This document shows positions 9,033 through 17,037 of a stretch of DNA of 64,000 nucleotides, one piece after another. How positions within the stretch are numbered: position 1 is the stretch's first letter; each line of letters starts with the position of its first letter. The notes beneath the pieces were generated by a model. It did no database searches. It was not told the origin of the DNA and worked only from the letters and a program-made list of their open reading frames with translations. The DNA comes from Chitinophaga pinensis (GTDB taxonomy: Bacteria > Pseudomonadota > Gammaproteobacteria > Burkholderiales > SG8-41): NCBI GenBank assembly GCA_943329075.2, contig CALQCM020000001.1, positions 62,001 through 126,000 on the forward strand, written 5' to 3'. The position numbers were made by a program, and so were the translations under genes.

Positions 9033-9674
9033 TTGAAAAAATCCCGTCTGACCTGTTGCATGCTGTGGTTTGCCGGCGCCGTCGCGGCCGGCACAATGCT
9101 GGCAGCCATTGCACTGGGCGGCGCCGGACACTGGTTGAGCGCGGCGGACCGCCCGCAAAAAGCCGATGCGATCGTCGTGCTCGGCGGTGCGTTCGAACGC
9201 ACGGTGTACGCCGCCGATCTTTATGCGGCCGGTTATGCGGACCGCATCTATCTGAGCGATCCGCGCCGCGAACCGGGGCACAGCCTGCTGGAACGTTTTG
9301 ACATCATCATTCCGAGCGAGCACGAAATCAGCAAGGCGATTTTGAAAAAGACGGGAATACCGGCAAAAGATATCATGCGTTTTCAGCAGACCGCCCTGAG
9401 TACCGCGGACGAAGCAACGTCGATCAGAAATCTGTTCAACAGGCGGCGTGTCACCATACTGGTAGTGACGTCGGCCTATCATGTTCGCCGTGCCCGGATG
9501 ATAATCGGCGATGCGCTGAAAGATTCCGGCGTGACGGCTCTCATACTCGCCACGCCGCACGAACCCTATGCGGCCGAATGGTGGAAAGACCAGGATTCGG
9601 CCCGCCATACGCTGCTGGAAATCGCCAAGATCGTTTTCTATCTTGGCGGCGGTCGTTACAGGACGGCACAATAG
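9033..9674 (+). CDS. YdcF/SanA/ElyC family membrane-anchored protein (DUF218)
   Basis: About 213 residues if read from TTG 9033; an ATG at 9060 or a longer start at 8865 is possible, but the latter would run into the divergent gene. One N-terminal transmembrane helix (LWFAGAVAAGTMLAAIALG) is followed by a DUF218 domain: KADAIVVLGGAFERT, then STADEATSIRN and ILVVTSAYHVRRARMI (the conserved T-S-x-Y-H-x-x-R). Relatives act in envelope homeostasis or lipid-carrier processes. It is divergent from the 7346-8899 gene, so promoters are expected in 8900-9030. Confidence 0.75.
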   Translation: MKKSRLTCCMLWFAGAVAAGTMLAAIALGGAGHWLSAADRPQKADAIVVLGGAFERTVYAADLYAAGYADRIYLSDPRREPGHSLLERFDIIIPSEHEISKAILKKTGIPAKDIMRFQQTALSTADEATSIRNLFNRRRVTILVVTSAYHVRRARMIIGDALKDSGVTALILATPHEPYAAEWWKDQDSARHTLLEIAKIVFYLGGGRYRTAQ

Positions 9675-9795
9675 AAACGGCGGCCATGCGGTAATCATCA
9701 ACCATTGAATGTAAATTACCGGACCGCGCCACGGAACCGGCCATCGTCCGGAACGATCCAATGTCCGGCATCAACCCGCGCCACACAGGAACAGC

Positions 9796-11022
9796 ATGAA
9801 GTGCAGGCTTTGCAACTCCACCGACATTAGTGCGTTTTGCGACTTTGGCATGACGCCGCTCGCCAATTCCTTCTGGCCGGCGTCCGCCCCGTCGCAAGCG
9901 GAGGCGTTTTATCCGCTTGCCGCGTTTCGCTGCAATGCCTGCAATCTGGTCCAGTTGTCGGATACCGAAACGCCGGAAAGCATTTTCCGCGACTACCCCT
10001 ATTTTTCTTCCTATGCAGACGGCTGGATCAAACACTGCAACGCCTTCGCCGGCGCCGCGGTGCAGCGGTTCGGGCTGAGCGCCCGCCACCAAGTGATCGA
10101 GATCGCCAGCAATGACGGCTGCCTGCTGGCCGCCTTTGCGCACCACGGCGTGCCCATTCTCGGCGTCGAACCCGCCGCTAACGTTGCGCAGGTGGCGATT
10201 GCGCAGGGCATCCCCACGCGCATCGGGTTCTTCGGATCGAAGATGGCCGTCGCGCTGACGGCGGAGGGTGTTGCCGCTGATTTTCTAGTCGCCAACAACG
10301 TGCTCGCGCATGTGCCCGACCTCAATGATTTCGTGCGCGGCCTGTCGATGCTGCTCAAATCCGGCGGCGTGCTCAGTATCGAATTCCCGAGCCTGCTGCG
10401 GCTGATCGAGGACAACCAGTTCGACACGATTTATCACGAGCATTTTTCCTATTTCTCCCTGCTTACCGCCGAGCGGGCGCTGGCCAGGCATGGCCTGGCC
10501 GTGTTCGATGTCGAGGACCTGCCAACGCACGGCGGCTCGCTGCGGATTTACGCGCAGACTCCTTGTGCAAACCCGCAGGCCGTCACCGCCCGCGTGGCGG
10601 CGGCGCGCCGGCGTGAGACATCCGCGGGCCTCGACACGCCCGCCATCTACCGCGATTTTGACGAACGCGTGCGCGCGCACAAAACCGAGTTGGTCGATTT
10701 TCTCAAGGGCGCCAAACAGGCCGGGCGTTCGATCGTCGCTTACGGCGCACCGGCCAAAGGCAATACGCTGCTCAACTATTGCGGCATCGGCCGCGACATT
10801 ATCGACTTCACGGTAGACCGCAATCCGCGCAAACAGAACCGCAACCTGCCGGGTTCGCACATTCCCGTGCGGCATCCAGCCGCCATCCGCGAAACGCGCC
10901 CCGATTACGTGCTGATCCTGCCGTGGAATTGGAAGGACGAAATCATCGCCGACCTCGTCTATATCCGCGAGTGGGGCGGCCGCTTTGTCATCCCGGTTCC
11001 GAAAGTCGAAGTGATTGCATGA
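9796..11022 (+). CDS. NDP-sugar C-methyltransferase (TylC3/NovU type)
   Basis: 408 residues with the three-part layout of sugar C-methyltransferases. The N-terminal zinc-binding domain has MKCRLCNS and RCNACNLVQL. The SAM domain has VIEIASNDGCLLAAF near residue 100 and LVANNVLAHVPDL. The C-terminal domain has SIVAYGAPAKGNTLLNY near residue 313. Family members methylate C-3 of an NDP-4-keto-6-deoxysugar. YHEHFSYFS near residue 215 contains the conserved Tyr-x-Glu-His of this family. An AGGAAC ribosome-binding site precedes the ATG. It is followed by coupled epimerase and reductase genes. Confidence 0.88.
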   Translation: MKCRLCNSTDISAFCDFGMTPLANSFWPASAPSQAEAFYPLAAFRCNACNLVQLSDTETPESIFRDYPYFSSYADGWIKHCNAFAGAAVQRFGLSARHQVIEIASNDGCLLAAFAHHGVPILGVEPAANVAQVAIAQGIPTRIGFFGSKMAVALTAEGVAADFLVANNVLAHVPDLNDFVRGLSMLLKSGGVLSIEFPSLLRLIEDNQFDTIYHEHFSYFSLLTAERALARHGLAVFDVEDLPTHGGSLRIYAQTPCANPQAVTARVAAARRRETSAGLDTPAIYRDFDERVRAHKTELVDFLKGAKQAGRSIVAYGAPAKGNTLLNYCGIGRDIIDFTVDRNPRKQNRNLPGSHIPVRHPAAIRETRPDYVLILPWNWKDEIIADLVYIREWGGRFVIPVPKVEVIA

Positions 11023-11549
11023 AATTCATCGAAAGCGGACTCGCCGGCGCCTGGATTGTTGAATATGAGCCCGCCCGCGACGACCGTGGCGCGTTCACCG
11101 AGCAGTGGGAACGCGAGGCATTCGGCCGGCGCGGCCTGTTCACCACGATCGACCAGGCGAGTTGTGCCTACAACAAAAACGCCGGCACGCTGCGCGGCAT
11201 GCATTTTCAGCGCGCGCCTTTCGAACAGGCCAAGCTGGTCAGCTGCAGCGCGGGTGCGGTATATGACGTGATCGTCGATTTGCGCCCCGCCTCGCCCACC
11301 TTCAAACACTGGCGCGCGTTCGAACTCCACGCCCATGAGCCGCGCGCGCTCTACATACCGGCCGGGTTTGCACACGGCTACCTGACATTGCGCGAAGAGA
11401 CGACCGTTGACTATCTGATTTCCGGCAAGTATTCGCCGGAAAATTCGCACGGCGTGCGCTGGGACGATCCCGCCTTCGGCATTCGCTGGCCGGCGGCGCC
11501 AACCGTCATTGCCCCGCGCGACGCGCAGTTTGCGGACTTCACTGCATGA
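11019..11549 (+). CDS. dTDP-4-dehydrorhamnose 3,5-epimerase-like (RmlC family)
   Basis: 176 residues from ATG 11019, overlapping the previous stop as ATGA. It is a cupin of the RmlC type: RGAFTEQW, then LRGMHFQRAPFEQAKLVSCSAGAVYDVIVDLR, which contains the catalytic His (of RGMH) and the Asp of the VD motif, and IPAGFAHGYLTL. It probably epimerises a 4-keto-6-deoxyhexose at C-3 and/or C-5, or only C-5 if C-3 is methylated. The substrate is inferred from its position between the C-methyltransferase and the SDR reductase. Confidence 0.85.
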   Translation: MKFIESGLAGAWIVEYEPARDDRGAFTEQWEREAFGRRGLFTTIDQASCAYNKNAGTLRGMHFQRAPFEQAKLVSCSAGAVYDVIVDLRPASPTFKHWRAFELHAHEPRALYIPAGFAHGYLTLREETTVDYLISGKYSPENSHGVRWDDPAFGIRWPAAPTVIAPRDAQFADFTA

Positions 11550-12460
11550 GTGGCAGACGCGTGCTGCTGACCGGCGGCAGCGGCTTCATTGGACGCCATT
11601 GCATCGCTGATCTGCAGGCGCGTGGCTACGAAGTGCACTCAACTACCACTGGTAGCGCAGGCGTTTCAGACGGAGTGCACTGGCATCACACCGATCTTCT
11701 GAAAGACGGCCAGGCCGCGGCACTGCTGGCCGACGTGCGGCCTGACAGTCTGCTGCATCTGGCGTGGTATGCCGAACACGGCAAATTCTGGCAGGCGCTC
11801 GAGAACCTCGACTGGGTGCGCGCGAGCATCGCTCTGTTGCGCGCCTTTATCGCCGGGGGCGGCCGCCGCGCGGTGTTTGCCGGCAGTTGCGCCGAATACG
11901 ACTGGGCGGACGGACATTGCCGTGAAGATTCCACGCCACTGCGCCCGCAAGGGCTCTACGGCGTTTCGAAGCACGCGTTTCATCTGATCGCCGAAGAGGC
12001 CGCGCGACGCAACGGCATCAGCTGCGCGTGGGGCAGGATATTCTTTCTTTACGGCCCCGACGAGCAGCCGGGCCGTCTCGTGCCGCTGATGATTCGTTCG
12101 CAACTGCACGGCGAGCGCGCCGCCTGTTCCGGCGCCGAATTGCAACGCGACTATATGTACGTCACGGATGTTGCTTCCGCGCTCGTCGCATTGCTCGACA
12201 GCCCGCTCGAAGGCGCGGTCAACATCGGCTCTGGACAAGCGACTTTAATACGCGCCATGACCGACCACATCACCACCAAGTGCGGGCATCCCGAGCTGGT
12301 GGATTTTCCCGTGCGCGAAGCGGCGCAGAAGGACGCGCCGCTAGTCGTTGCGGATACCGGCAGGCTGGGCGGAGAACTGCATTGGACTCCGCGCGTGAGC
12401 CTCGACCAGGGTTTGGATCTTGCGATCGACTGGTGGCGGCAGAACGGCGCGCATGACTGA
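11546..12460 (+). CDS. NAD-dependent epimerase/dehydratase, probable 4-ketoreductase
   Basis: A 304-residue extended SDR starting with RVLLTGGSGFIGRHC (NAD(P)-binding GxxGxxG). It has FAGSCAEYDWADG and then GLYGVSKHAF (YxxxK near residues 136-140). The position after C-methyltransferase and RmlC-like epimerase suggests the last reduction of the 4-keto group, as in RmlD or CDP-abequose synthase-like enzymes. ATGA coupled to the upstream gene, and overlapping the downstream methyltransferase by 8 bases. Confidence 0.82.
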   Translation: MSGRRVLLTGGSGFIGRHCIADLQARGYEVHSTTTGSAGVSDGVHWHHTDLLKDGQAAALLADVRPDSLLHLAWYAEHGKFWQALENLDWVRASIALLRAFIAGGGRRAVFAGSCAEYDWADGHCREDSTPLRPQGLYGVSKHAFHLIAEEAARRNGISCAWGRIFFLYGPDEQPGRLVPLMIRSQLHGERAACSGAELQRDYMYVTDVASALVALLDSPLEGAVNIGSGQATLIRAMTDHITTKCGHPELVDFPVREAAQKDAPLVVADTGRLGGELHWTPRVSLDQGLDLAIDWWRQNGAHD

Positions 12461-13532
12461 TTGCGATCATCCGGCGGGAGTCCCACATCGCGGCATTGAC
12501 GCCCTCGACGCCGAAAATACGTCTGCGAAAACCTTGCAGCGCATGTTCGAGTGCCTGCAGACCGCCGATCCGGTCTGGCTGCCTTCGCTGTTCTGGTCGA
12601 AGCTCAACGAGCACAATCTCGCCCAGTTACGCACGCAGGGCATAGATAATTTCAAACGCACGCTGGCGCGCAATTACTTCACCTTCGTGCCGAGCGTCAT
12701 CGACAACCAGTTCCGCTTTCTTGCCCGCCATACGCGCATGGCCGACTGGCGCAGCATTTTCAGCCGGTTCCCGCGGTTCGACCGCAGCTGGGGGCTTTCG
12801 CGCAAGCAGCATCTGGAGCTGGTGTTGTTTACGCGCATGTTGTGGCGTTATGCCCAACTGCGCGATCCGCAAGGCTTGCTGAGCAGAATCGAAGAGCCGG
12901 CGGCGGGCAACCCGCTCCCCATCGATCTCGACGACCAACCGGTCTCGCAGGACCTCGCCAACTCAGTGCTCGAATATTATTCGATCGCGAATGGTGCGGG
13001 GCTGACGCCGGAAGCGGCAGTAACGATCTGCGAACTCGGCGCCGGTTACGGACGCGACGCCTATGTATTCCTGAAAGCACTGCCGCAGTGCCGCTATATA
13101 ATCGTCGACATACCACCGGCGCTCTACATTTCGCAGCAATATCTGACCGGGCTGTTCCCCGAGAAAAAAGTTTTCAGGTTCCGCGAGTTTGGCCCTGACG
13201 CCGGCACGCTGGCGGAACTCGGCGCAGCACAGCTTGCGTTTCTGCTGCCGCATCAGGCGGCCATGCTGCCGTCGAAAAGCGTCGACTTGTTTATCAATAT
13301 TTCATCGCTGCACGAAATGAAAACGGACCAGATCAAGGCTTATCTGGCCCTGATCGGGCGCGTCACCAAGGGCCACTTTTTTTCCAAGCAATGGTTTGTC
13401 AGCAAGAACCGGCACGATGGCCTGCGCTTTTGTCACACCGATTATCCAATCCCTGCTGAATGGGCCTGTCAGTTCCTGCGACAGGCGGCAGTGCAGGCGG
13501 CATTCTTCGAAGCCCTCTATGCAATTCCCTGA
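12453..13532 (+). CDS. putative sugar O-methyltransferase
   Basis: 359 residues from ATG 12453. The fold is class I SAM-dependent: VTICELGAGYGRDAY near residue 195 is the SAM-binding loop, and YIIVDIPPALYISQQYL is the strand with the ribose-binding Asp. The N-terminal NFKRTLARNYF resembles the family of 'putative sugar O-methyltransferases' found in polysaccharide loci. It probably methylates a hydroxyl of the deoxysugar or of the finished glycan. Confidence 0.7.
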   Translation: MTDCDHPAGVPHRGIDALDAENTSAKTLQRMFECLQTADPVWLPSLFWSKLNEHNLAQLRTQGIDNFKRTLARNYFTFVPSVIDNQFRFLARHTRMADWRSIFSRFPRFDRSWGLSRKQHLELVLFTRMLWRYAQLRDPQGLLSRIEEPAAGNPLPIDLDDQPVSQDLANSVLEYYSIANGAGLTPEAAVTICELGAGYGRDAYVFLKALPQCRYIIVDIPPALYISQQYLTGLFPEKKVFRFREFGPDAGTLAELGAAQLAFLLPHQAAMLPSKSVDLFINISSLHEMKTDQIKAYLALIGRVTKGHFFSKQWFVSKNRHDGLRFCHTDYPIPAEWACQFLRQAAVQAAFFEALYAIP

Positions 13533-13544
13533 GCTGCGGCCGAC

Positions 13545-15065
13545 ATGAGGCTGGGCGCCATCGGCCGCAACATCATCACAAACGGCTTGGGCGGCGTCTG
13601 GATCGTTTTCCTGTCGCTGGCGGTCATCCCCGTCCAGATCGGCATCCTTGGCATCGAGGCCTATGGCGTGATCGGCGTGCTGGCGGTGCTGCAAACGGTT
13701 TTCTCGCTGCTCGACCTCGGCATGTGCACAACGCTGATGCAGCGCACGGCGGCCGATACGACGCACGAACGCCGGACGACGCGACAACTGGCGGGCGGCG
13801 CCATCGCGGTCTTCCTGTCCTCCGCCAGCGTGACGGGACTCGCGCTGGCCTGGCATGCCGAATGGCTGGCTAAGCACTGGCTGCAAATATCGACCCTGCC
13901 ATTCGACACCGTCGTCACCGCGATTCAATTGATCGTGGTCGCAGTGGTGGTCCGTTGTCCGGTGGTCGTCTGTTCGGCGCTGATTTCCGGCATGAACCGG
14001 CTGGACGTTCTCAACCTGCTGAAGTCCGGCGCCCATACCCTGCGGGTAGTAGGCGGCCTGCTCGTCCTGATTCTCACGCGCGAGCTGCTGCCGCTGCTGT
14101 GGTGGGAAATCGCAGTAGCTCTTCTGGAAGGCGCGGCGTATCTGGCGGCCTGCCGGCGGTTGCTGCCAAGTCTGTCTTTGTGGCCGCGCTACCCGGCTGA
14201 GGTCATGCGCGGCAAGTGGCGCTTCGCGCTTGGCGTCAACGCAGTCGCGGCAATCGGCATGTTATTGACACAAACCGACAAGTTCGCGATCAGCGCAGCG
14301 CTGCCGCTCGAAGCCCTCGGCATCTATTATCTCGCCTATAGCGCAACCGCCTGGATCACCCTGATTCAGGGCGGTTTCAATTCGGCCATCATGCCGTCGT
14401 TCGCGGCGGATTTTGCCGGCGGGCGCAACGAACTCCTGCGCGGGCGCAATGCGAAAGTCACGCAGCTCACTGTCTATGCAGTGACCCTGCCGGCTGCGGC
14501 AATTATGTTTTTCGGTCCCGAGATGCTCGGCGTCTGGGTCGGCCACAGCGCGGCAGACGCCGCCGCTGCCGTCGCCGCACTGCTGGCCGCGGGCTTCCTG
14601 CTCAATGCGGCCGTCTCCAATTGCCTGACGCTCGCGGTAGCCAGCGGCAACTCAGGAATTCCCTTACGCGTCAATTTGCTCGGCCTGGCGATTTACCTTC
14701 CCGCGCTGGCGCTGCTGCTGGACCTGCGCGGCATCGCTGGCGCGGCGCTGGCGTGGGTCATACTCAATGCTTATTACCTCGTAGTGCTGGTGCCGATCGT
14801 GCAAAAGCGCCTGTTGCAGCAGGGCTTCGTTGCCTGGCTGCGCGAGAACTTTCTGCCATTCGTTTTCCTTGGCGGCTTCCTGTTCGGATGCGCCCATGCC
14901 TTGAACAGCTTTTTTGCAGGCCGCTTTGAATGGCTCACGTGGTGCATCATCGTCATTGCAGCCGGCGGTTACACGCTGGGCGGATATTTTCTACTGGCAC
15001 GCGAACTGCGCGAACAGATCGCGTCGTCCGCGCTTGCAATGCTGCGGGTGAAAAGGCCGGCCTGA
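13545..15065 (+). CDS. Wzx-like polysaccharide flippase (MOP superfamily)
   Basis: 506 residues that are almost wholly hydrophobic, with roughly 12-14 membrane segments. The N-terminal GRNIITNGLGGVWIVFLSLA and the DLGMCTTLMQR motif in the second helix pair are typical of oligosaccharide flippases, as is KFAISAALPLEALGIYYLAY in the middle. It would flip an undecaprenyl-diphosphate-linked repeat unit across the inner membrane. It sits between sugar-modifying enzymes and glycosyltransferases, which fits that role. Confidence 0.82.
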   Translation: MRLGAIGRNIITNGLGGVWIVFLSLAVIPVQIGILGIEAYGVIGVLAVLQTVFSLLDLGMCTTLMQRTAADTTHERRTTRQLAGGAIAVFLSSASVTGLALAWHAEWLAKHWLQISTLPFDTVVTAIQLIVVAVVVRCPVVVCSALISGMNRLDVLNLLKSGAHTLRVVGGLLVLILTRELLPLLWWEIAVALLEGAAYLAACRRLLPSLSLWPRYPAEVMRGKWRFALGVNAVAAIGMLLTQTDKFAISAALPLEALGIYYLAYSATAWITLIQGGFNSAIMPSFAADFAGGRNELLRGRNAKVTQLTVYAVTLPAAAIMFFGPEMLGVWVGHSAADAAAAVAALLAAGFLLNAAVSNCLTLAVASGNSGIPLRVNLLGLAIYLPALALLLDLRGIAGAALAWVILNAYYLVVLVPIVQKRLLQQGFVAWLRENFLPFVFLGGFLFGCAHALNSFFAGRFEWLTWCIIVIAAGGYTLGGYFLLARELREQIASSALAMLRVKRPA

Positions 15066-15069
15066 ACCC

Positions 15070-15951
15070 ATGAACAAACGCAGACTCTGTCCTCAATGCG
15101 GCAGCGGCAGCCACTTCCGCTTCGAGGTCGGCGATCTCAACCGGCGCCTGACCTCGCAACGCTTTCGCTACGACGAGTGCGACCGCTGCCGATTGGTGTT
15201 CCAGCGCGATACGCCCGCCGATCTGGCGCCCTACTACGCCAGCGACTACTACCTCGACCTGTCGCTTGACGCAGTGCGCCGCGCCGCGCACGCGGAACAC
15301 GAAAAAATCGAGATCGTGCAACGTCACAAGCAAGCGGGCCGTCTGCTCGAAATCGGCGCCAGCCGCGGCGTCTTTGCGTGGCTCGCGCGCGAAGCCGGTT
15401 TTGCCGTCGAGGTGATCGAAATGGACCGCCGCTGTTGCGCCTTCATCAACAATCAACTGGGAATCAGCGCGGTGAGCAGCGAGGACCCCGCCGCGCTGCT
15501 CGAAACGCGCGCCGCCTATGACGTCATTGCGTTATGGCATGTGGCCGAACATCTGCCCGACCCGTGGCCGCTGCTCGACGCTGCGGCGGCCAATCTGGCG
15601 CCGGGCGGCATTCTGGCCGTCGCCACGCCCAACCCGGATTCCCTGCAGTTTCACCTCCTCGGCGCGGCCTGGCCGCATGTCGATGCGCCCCGTCATACCT
15701 GCCTGATTCCGGCGGCGGCGCTGGCGGCACGCATGCGCGCGTGCGGCCTGACCCTTATCGACACCGTCACCGATGACCGCAGCGCGCGCTCGGCCAGCCG
15801 TTTCGGCTGGGGCGCGTGGCTATCGCGTCCGTTCAAGAACCCGCTGGCGAAGCGGCTGGCTTATCTCACGGGCTGCGTCCTCAGCCTGTTCAGCCTGCCA
15901 TTTGAATCGGGCAGACGCGCCGGCGCCTACACCGTAGTGTTCCGCAAATGA
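15070..15951 (+). CDS. class I SAM-dependent methyltransferase with N-terminal zinc ribbon
   Basis: 293 residues. The N-terminus has two Cys pairs (CPQCG and ECDRC), a likely zinc ribbon. The SAM loop is LLEIGASRGVFAW near residue 93, with VIEMDRRCC after it. DVIALWHVAEHLPDPW is the motif IV region and LAPGGILAVATPNPDS the post-motif strand. C-terminal hydrophobic residues may touch the membrane. The substrate is probably a sugar or lipid-linked glycan. It starts 4 bases after the flippase stop. Confidence 0.8.
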   Translation: MNKRRLCPQCGSGSHFRFEVGDLNRRLTSQRFRYDECDRCRLVFQRDTPADLAPYYASDYYLDLSLDAVRRAAHAEHEKIEIVQRHKQAGRLLEIGASRGVFAWLAREAGFAVEVIEMDRRCCAFINNQLGISAVSSEDPAALLETRAAYDVIALWHVAEHLPDPWPLLDAAAANLAPGGILAVATPNPDSLQFHLLGAAWPHVDAPRHTCLIPAAALAARMRACGLTLIDTVTDDRSARSASRFGWGAWLSRPFKNPLAKRLAYLTGCVLSLFSLPFESGRRAGAYTVVFRK

Positions 15952-17018
15952 GTGCGGCCTCCAATACGTTAGCCGGCCTGCGCGTCGGCTACGTTCCTTA
16001 TTCTGCCTCGCTTGATCTGCCGGGCGACCGCCGGCGTTTCGCCAGCTACGCACAGCAGCGCGGCATCCGCTTCGAACTAGCGGACCCGCGCGAACGCTAC
16101 GATGTCGTCCTGCTGTCGGAACGCGCCGACATCAGCGTCTGGTGCGATTACGCCAAAGGCAAAATCGTCTACGACCTGATCGACTCTTACCTCGCCATTC
16201 CGCGCAGCGACTTGAAGGGACAACTGCGCGGGCTGGCGAAATTCCTCACGCGCCAGCACCGCCGCCCGCGGCTGAACCACTGGCGCGCGATCGAGGCGAT
16301 GTGCCGGCGCGCCGATGCGGTGGTCTGCACGACCGCCGAACAGAAACGCGAAATTGAAAAATTCTGCAGCAATGTTCACATCATTCTCGATAATCACACT
16401 GCCGTCACGCGTCAGGTCAAAAAGGATTACCGGGCGGGGAAGGTTTTTCAGTTGGTGTGGGAAGGCCTGCCGGCCACACTCGATTCACTGTGGTTGATCA
16501 AGGATGCGCTGCGCGCATTCGGGCGACAACACGCCTTTGCACTGAACGTGGTAACCGATCCGTTTTATTACCGCTACCTCGGCCGCTACGGCCGGCGCAA
16601 CACGCTCGACATCGTGCGCGGGCTCGGGCTCGGCATGCCGGTTACACTGCATGAATGGAACGAAACCATCTGCGCCGACATCATCTGTAAATCGGACGCC
16701 GCGATCATTCCGCTCGATCTGCACGATCCCTTCGCGGCAGGAAAACCTGAGAACAAATTACTGCTGTTCTGGCGCATAGGCATGCCGACCGTCGTTTCTG
16801 CGAGCCCCGCTTACGCGCGGGCCATGGCCGGCGCCGGGCTTAATGCTGCCTGCACCAGCAGCGATGACTGGTGCCGCACGCTCGAATTTCTGCTCACGCA
16901 GGAGTCCGCGCGTGCCGAGGCAGGCCGGCGCGGCCGCGCCTATGCCGAAGCAAATTTCAGCGAGGTGCAATTGCTCGCGCGCTGGGACGCCATGTTCGCC
17001 TCCATCCTGACGCCATGA
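15948..17018 (+). CDS. glycosyltransferase, GT-B fold
   Basis: 356 residues with a weakly conserved GT-B plan: an N-terminal domain with VGYVPYSASLDLPGDRRRF, a linker with ADAVVCTTAEQKREIEKF, and a C-terminal domain with PVTLHEW and FAAGKPENKLLLFWRIGMPTV, the usual nucleotide-sugar-binding E/K region. It is coupled to the preceding methyltransferase (ATGA). It is distant from well-known families, so donor and acceptor cannot be predicted. Confidence 0.65.
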   Translation: MSAASNTLAGLRVGYVPYSASLDLPGDRRRFASYAQQRGIRFELADPRERYDVVLLSERADISVWCDYAKGKIVYDLIDSYLAIPRSDLKGQLRGLAKFLTRQHRRPRLNHWRAIEAMCRRADAVVCTTAEQKREIEKFCSNVHIILDNHTAVTRQVKKDYRAGKVFQLVWEGLPATLDSLWLIKDALRAFGRQHAFALNVVTDPFYYRYLGRYGRRNTLDIVRGLGLGMPVTLHEWNETICADIICKSDAAIIPLDLHDPFAAGKPENKLLLFWRIGMPTVVSASPAYARAMAGAGLNAACTSSDDWCRTLEFLLTQESARAEAGRRGRAYAEANFSEVQLLARWDAMFASILTP

Positions 17019-17037
17019 CACGCGGAGCACCCTGAGC

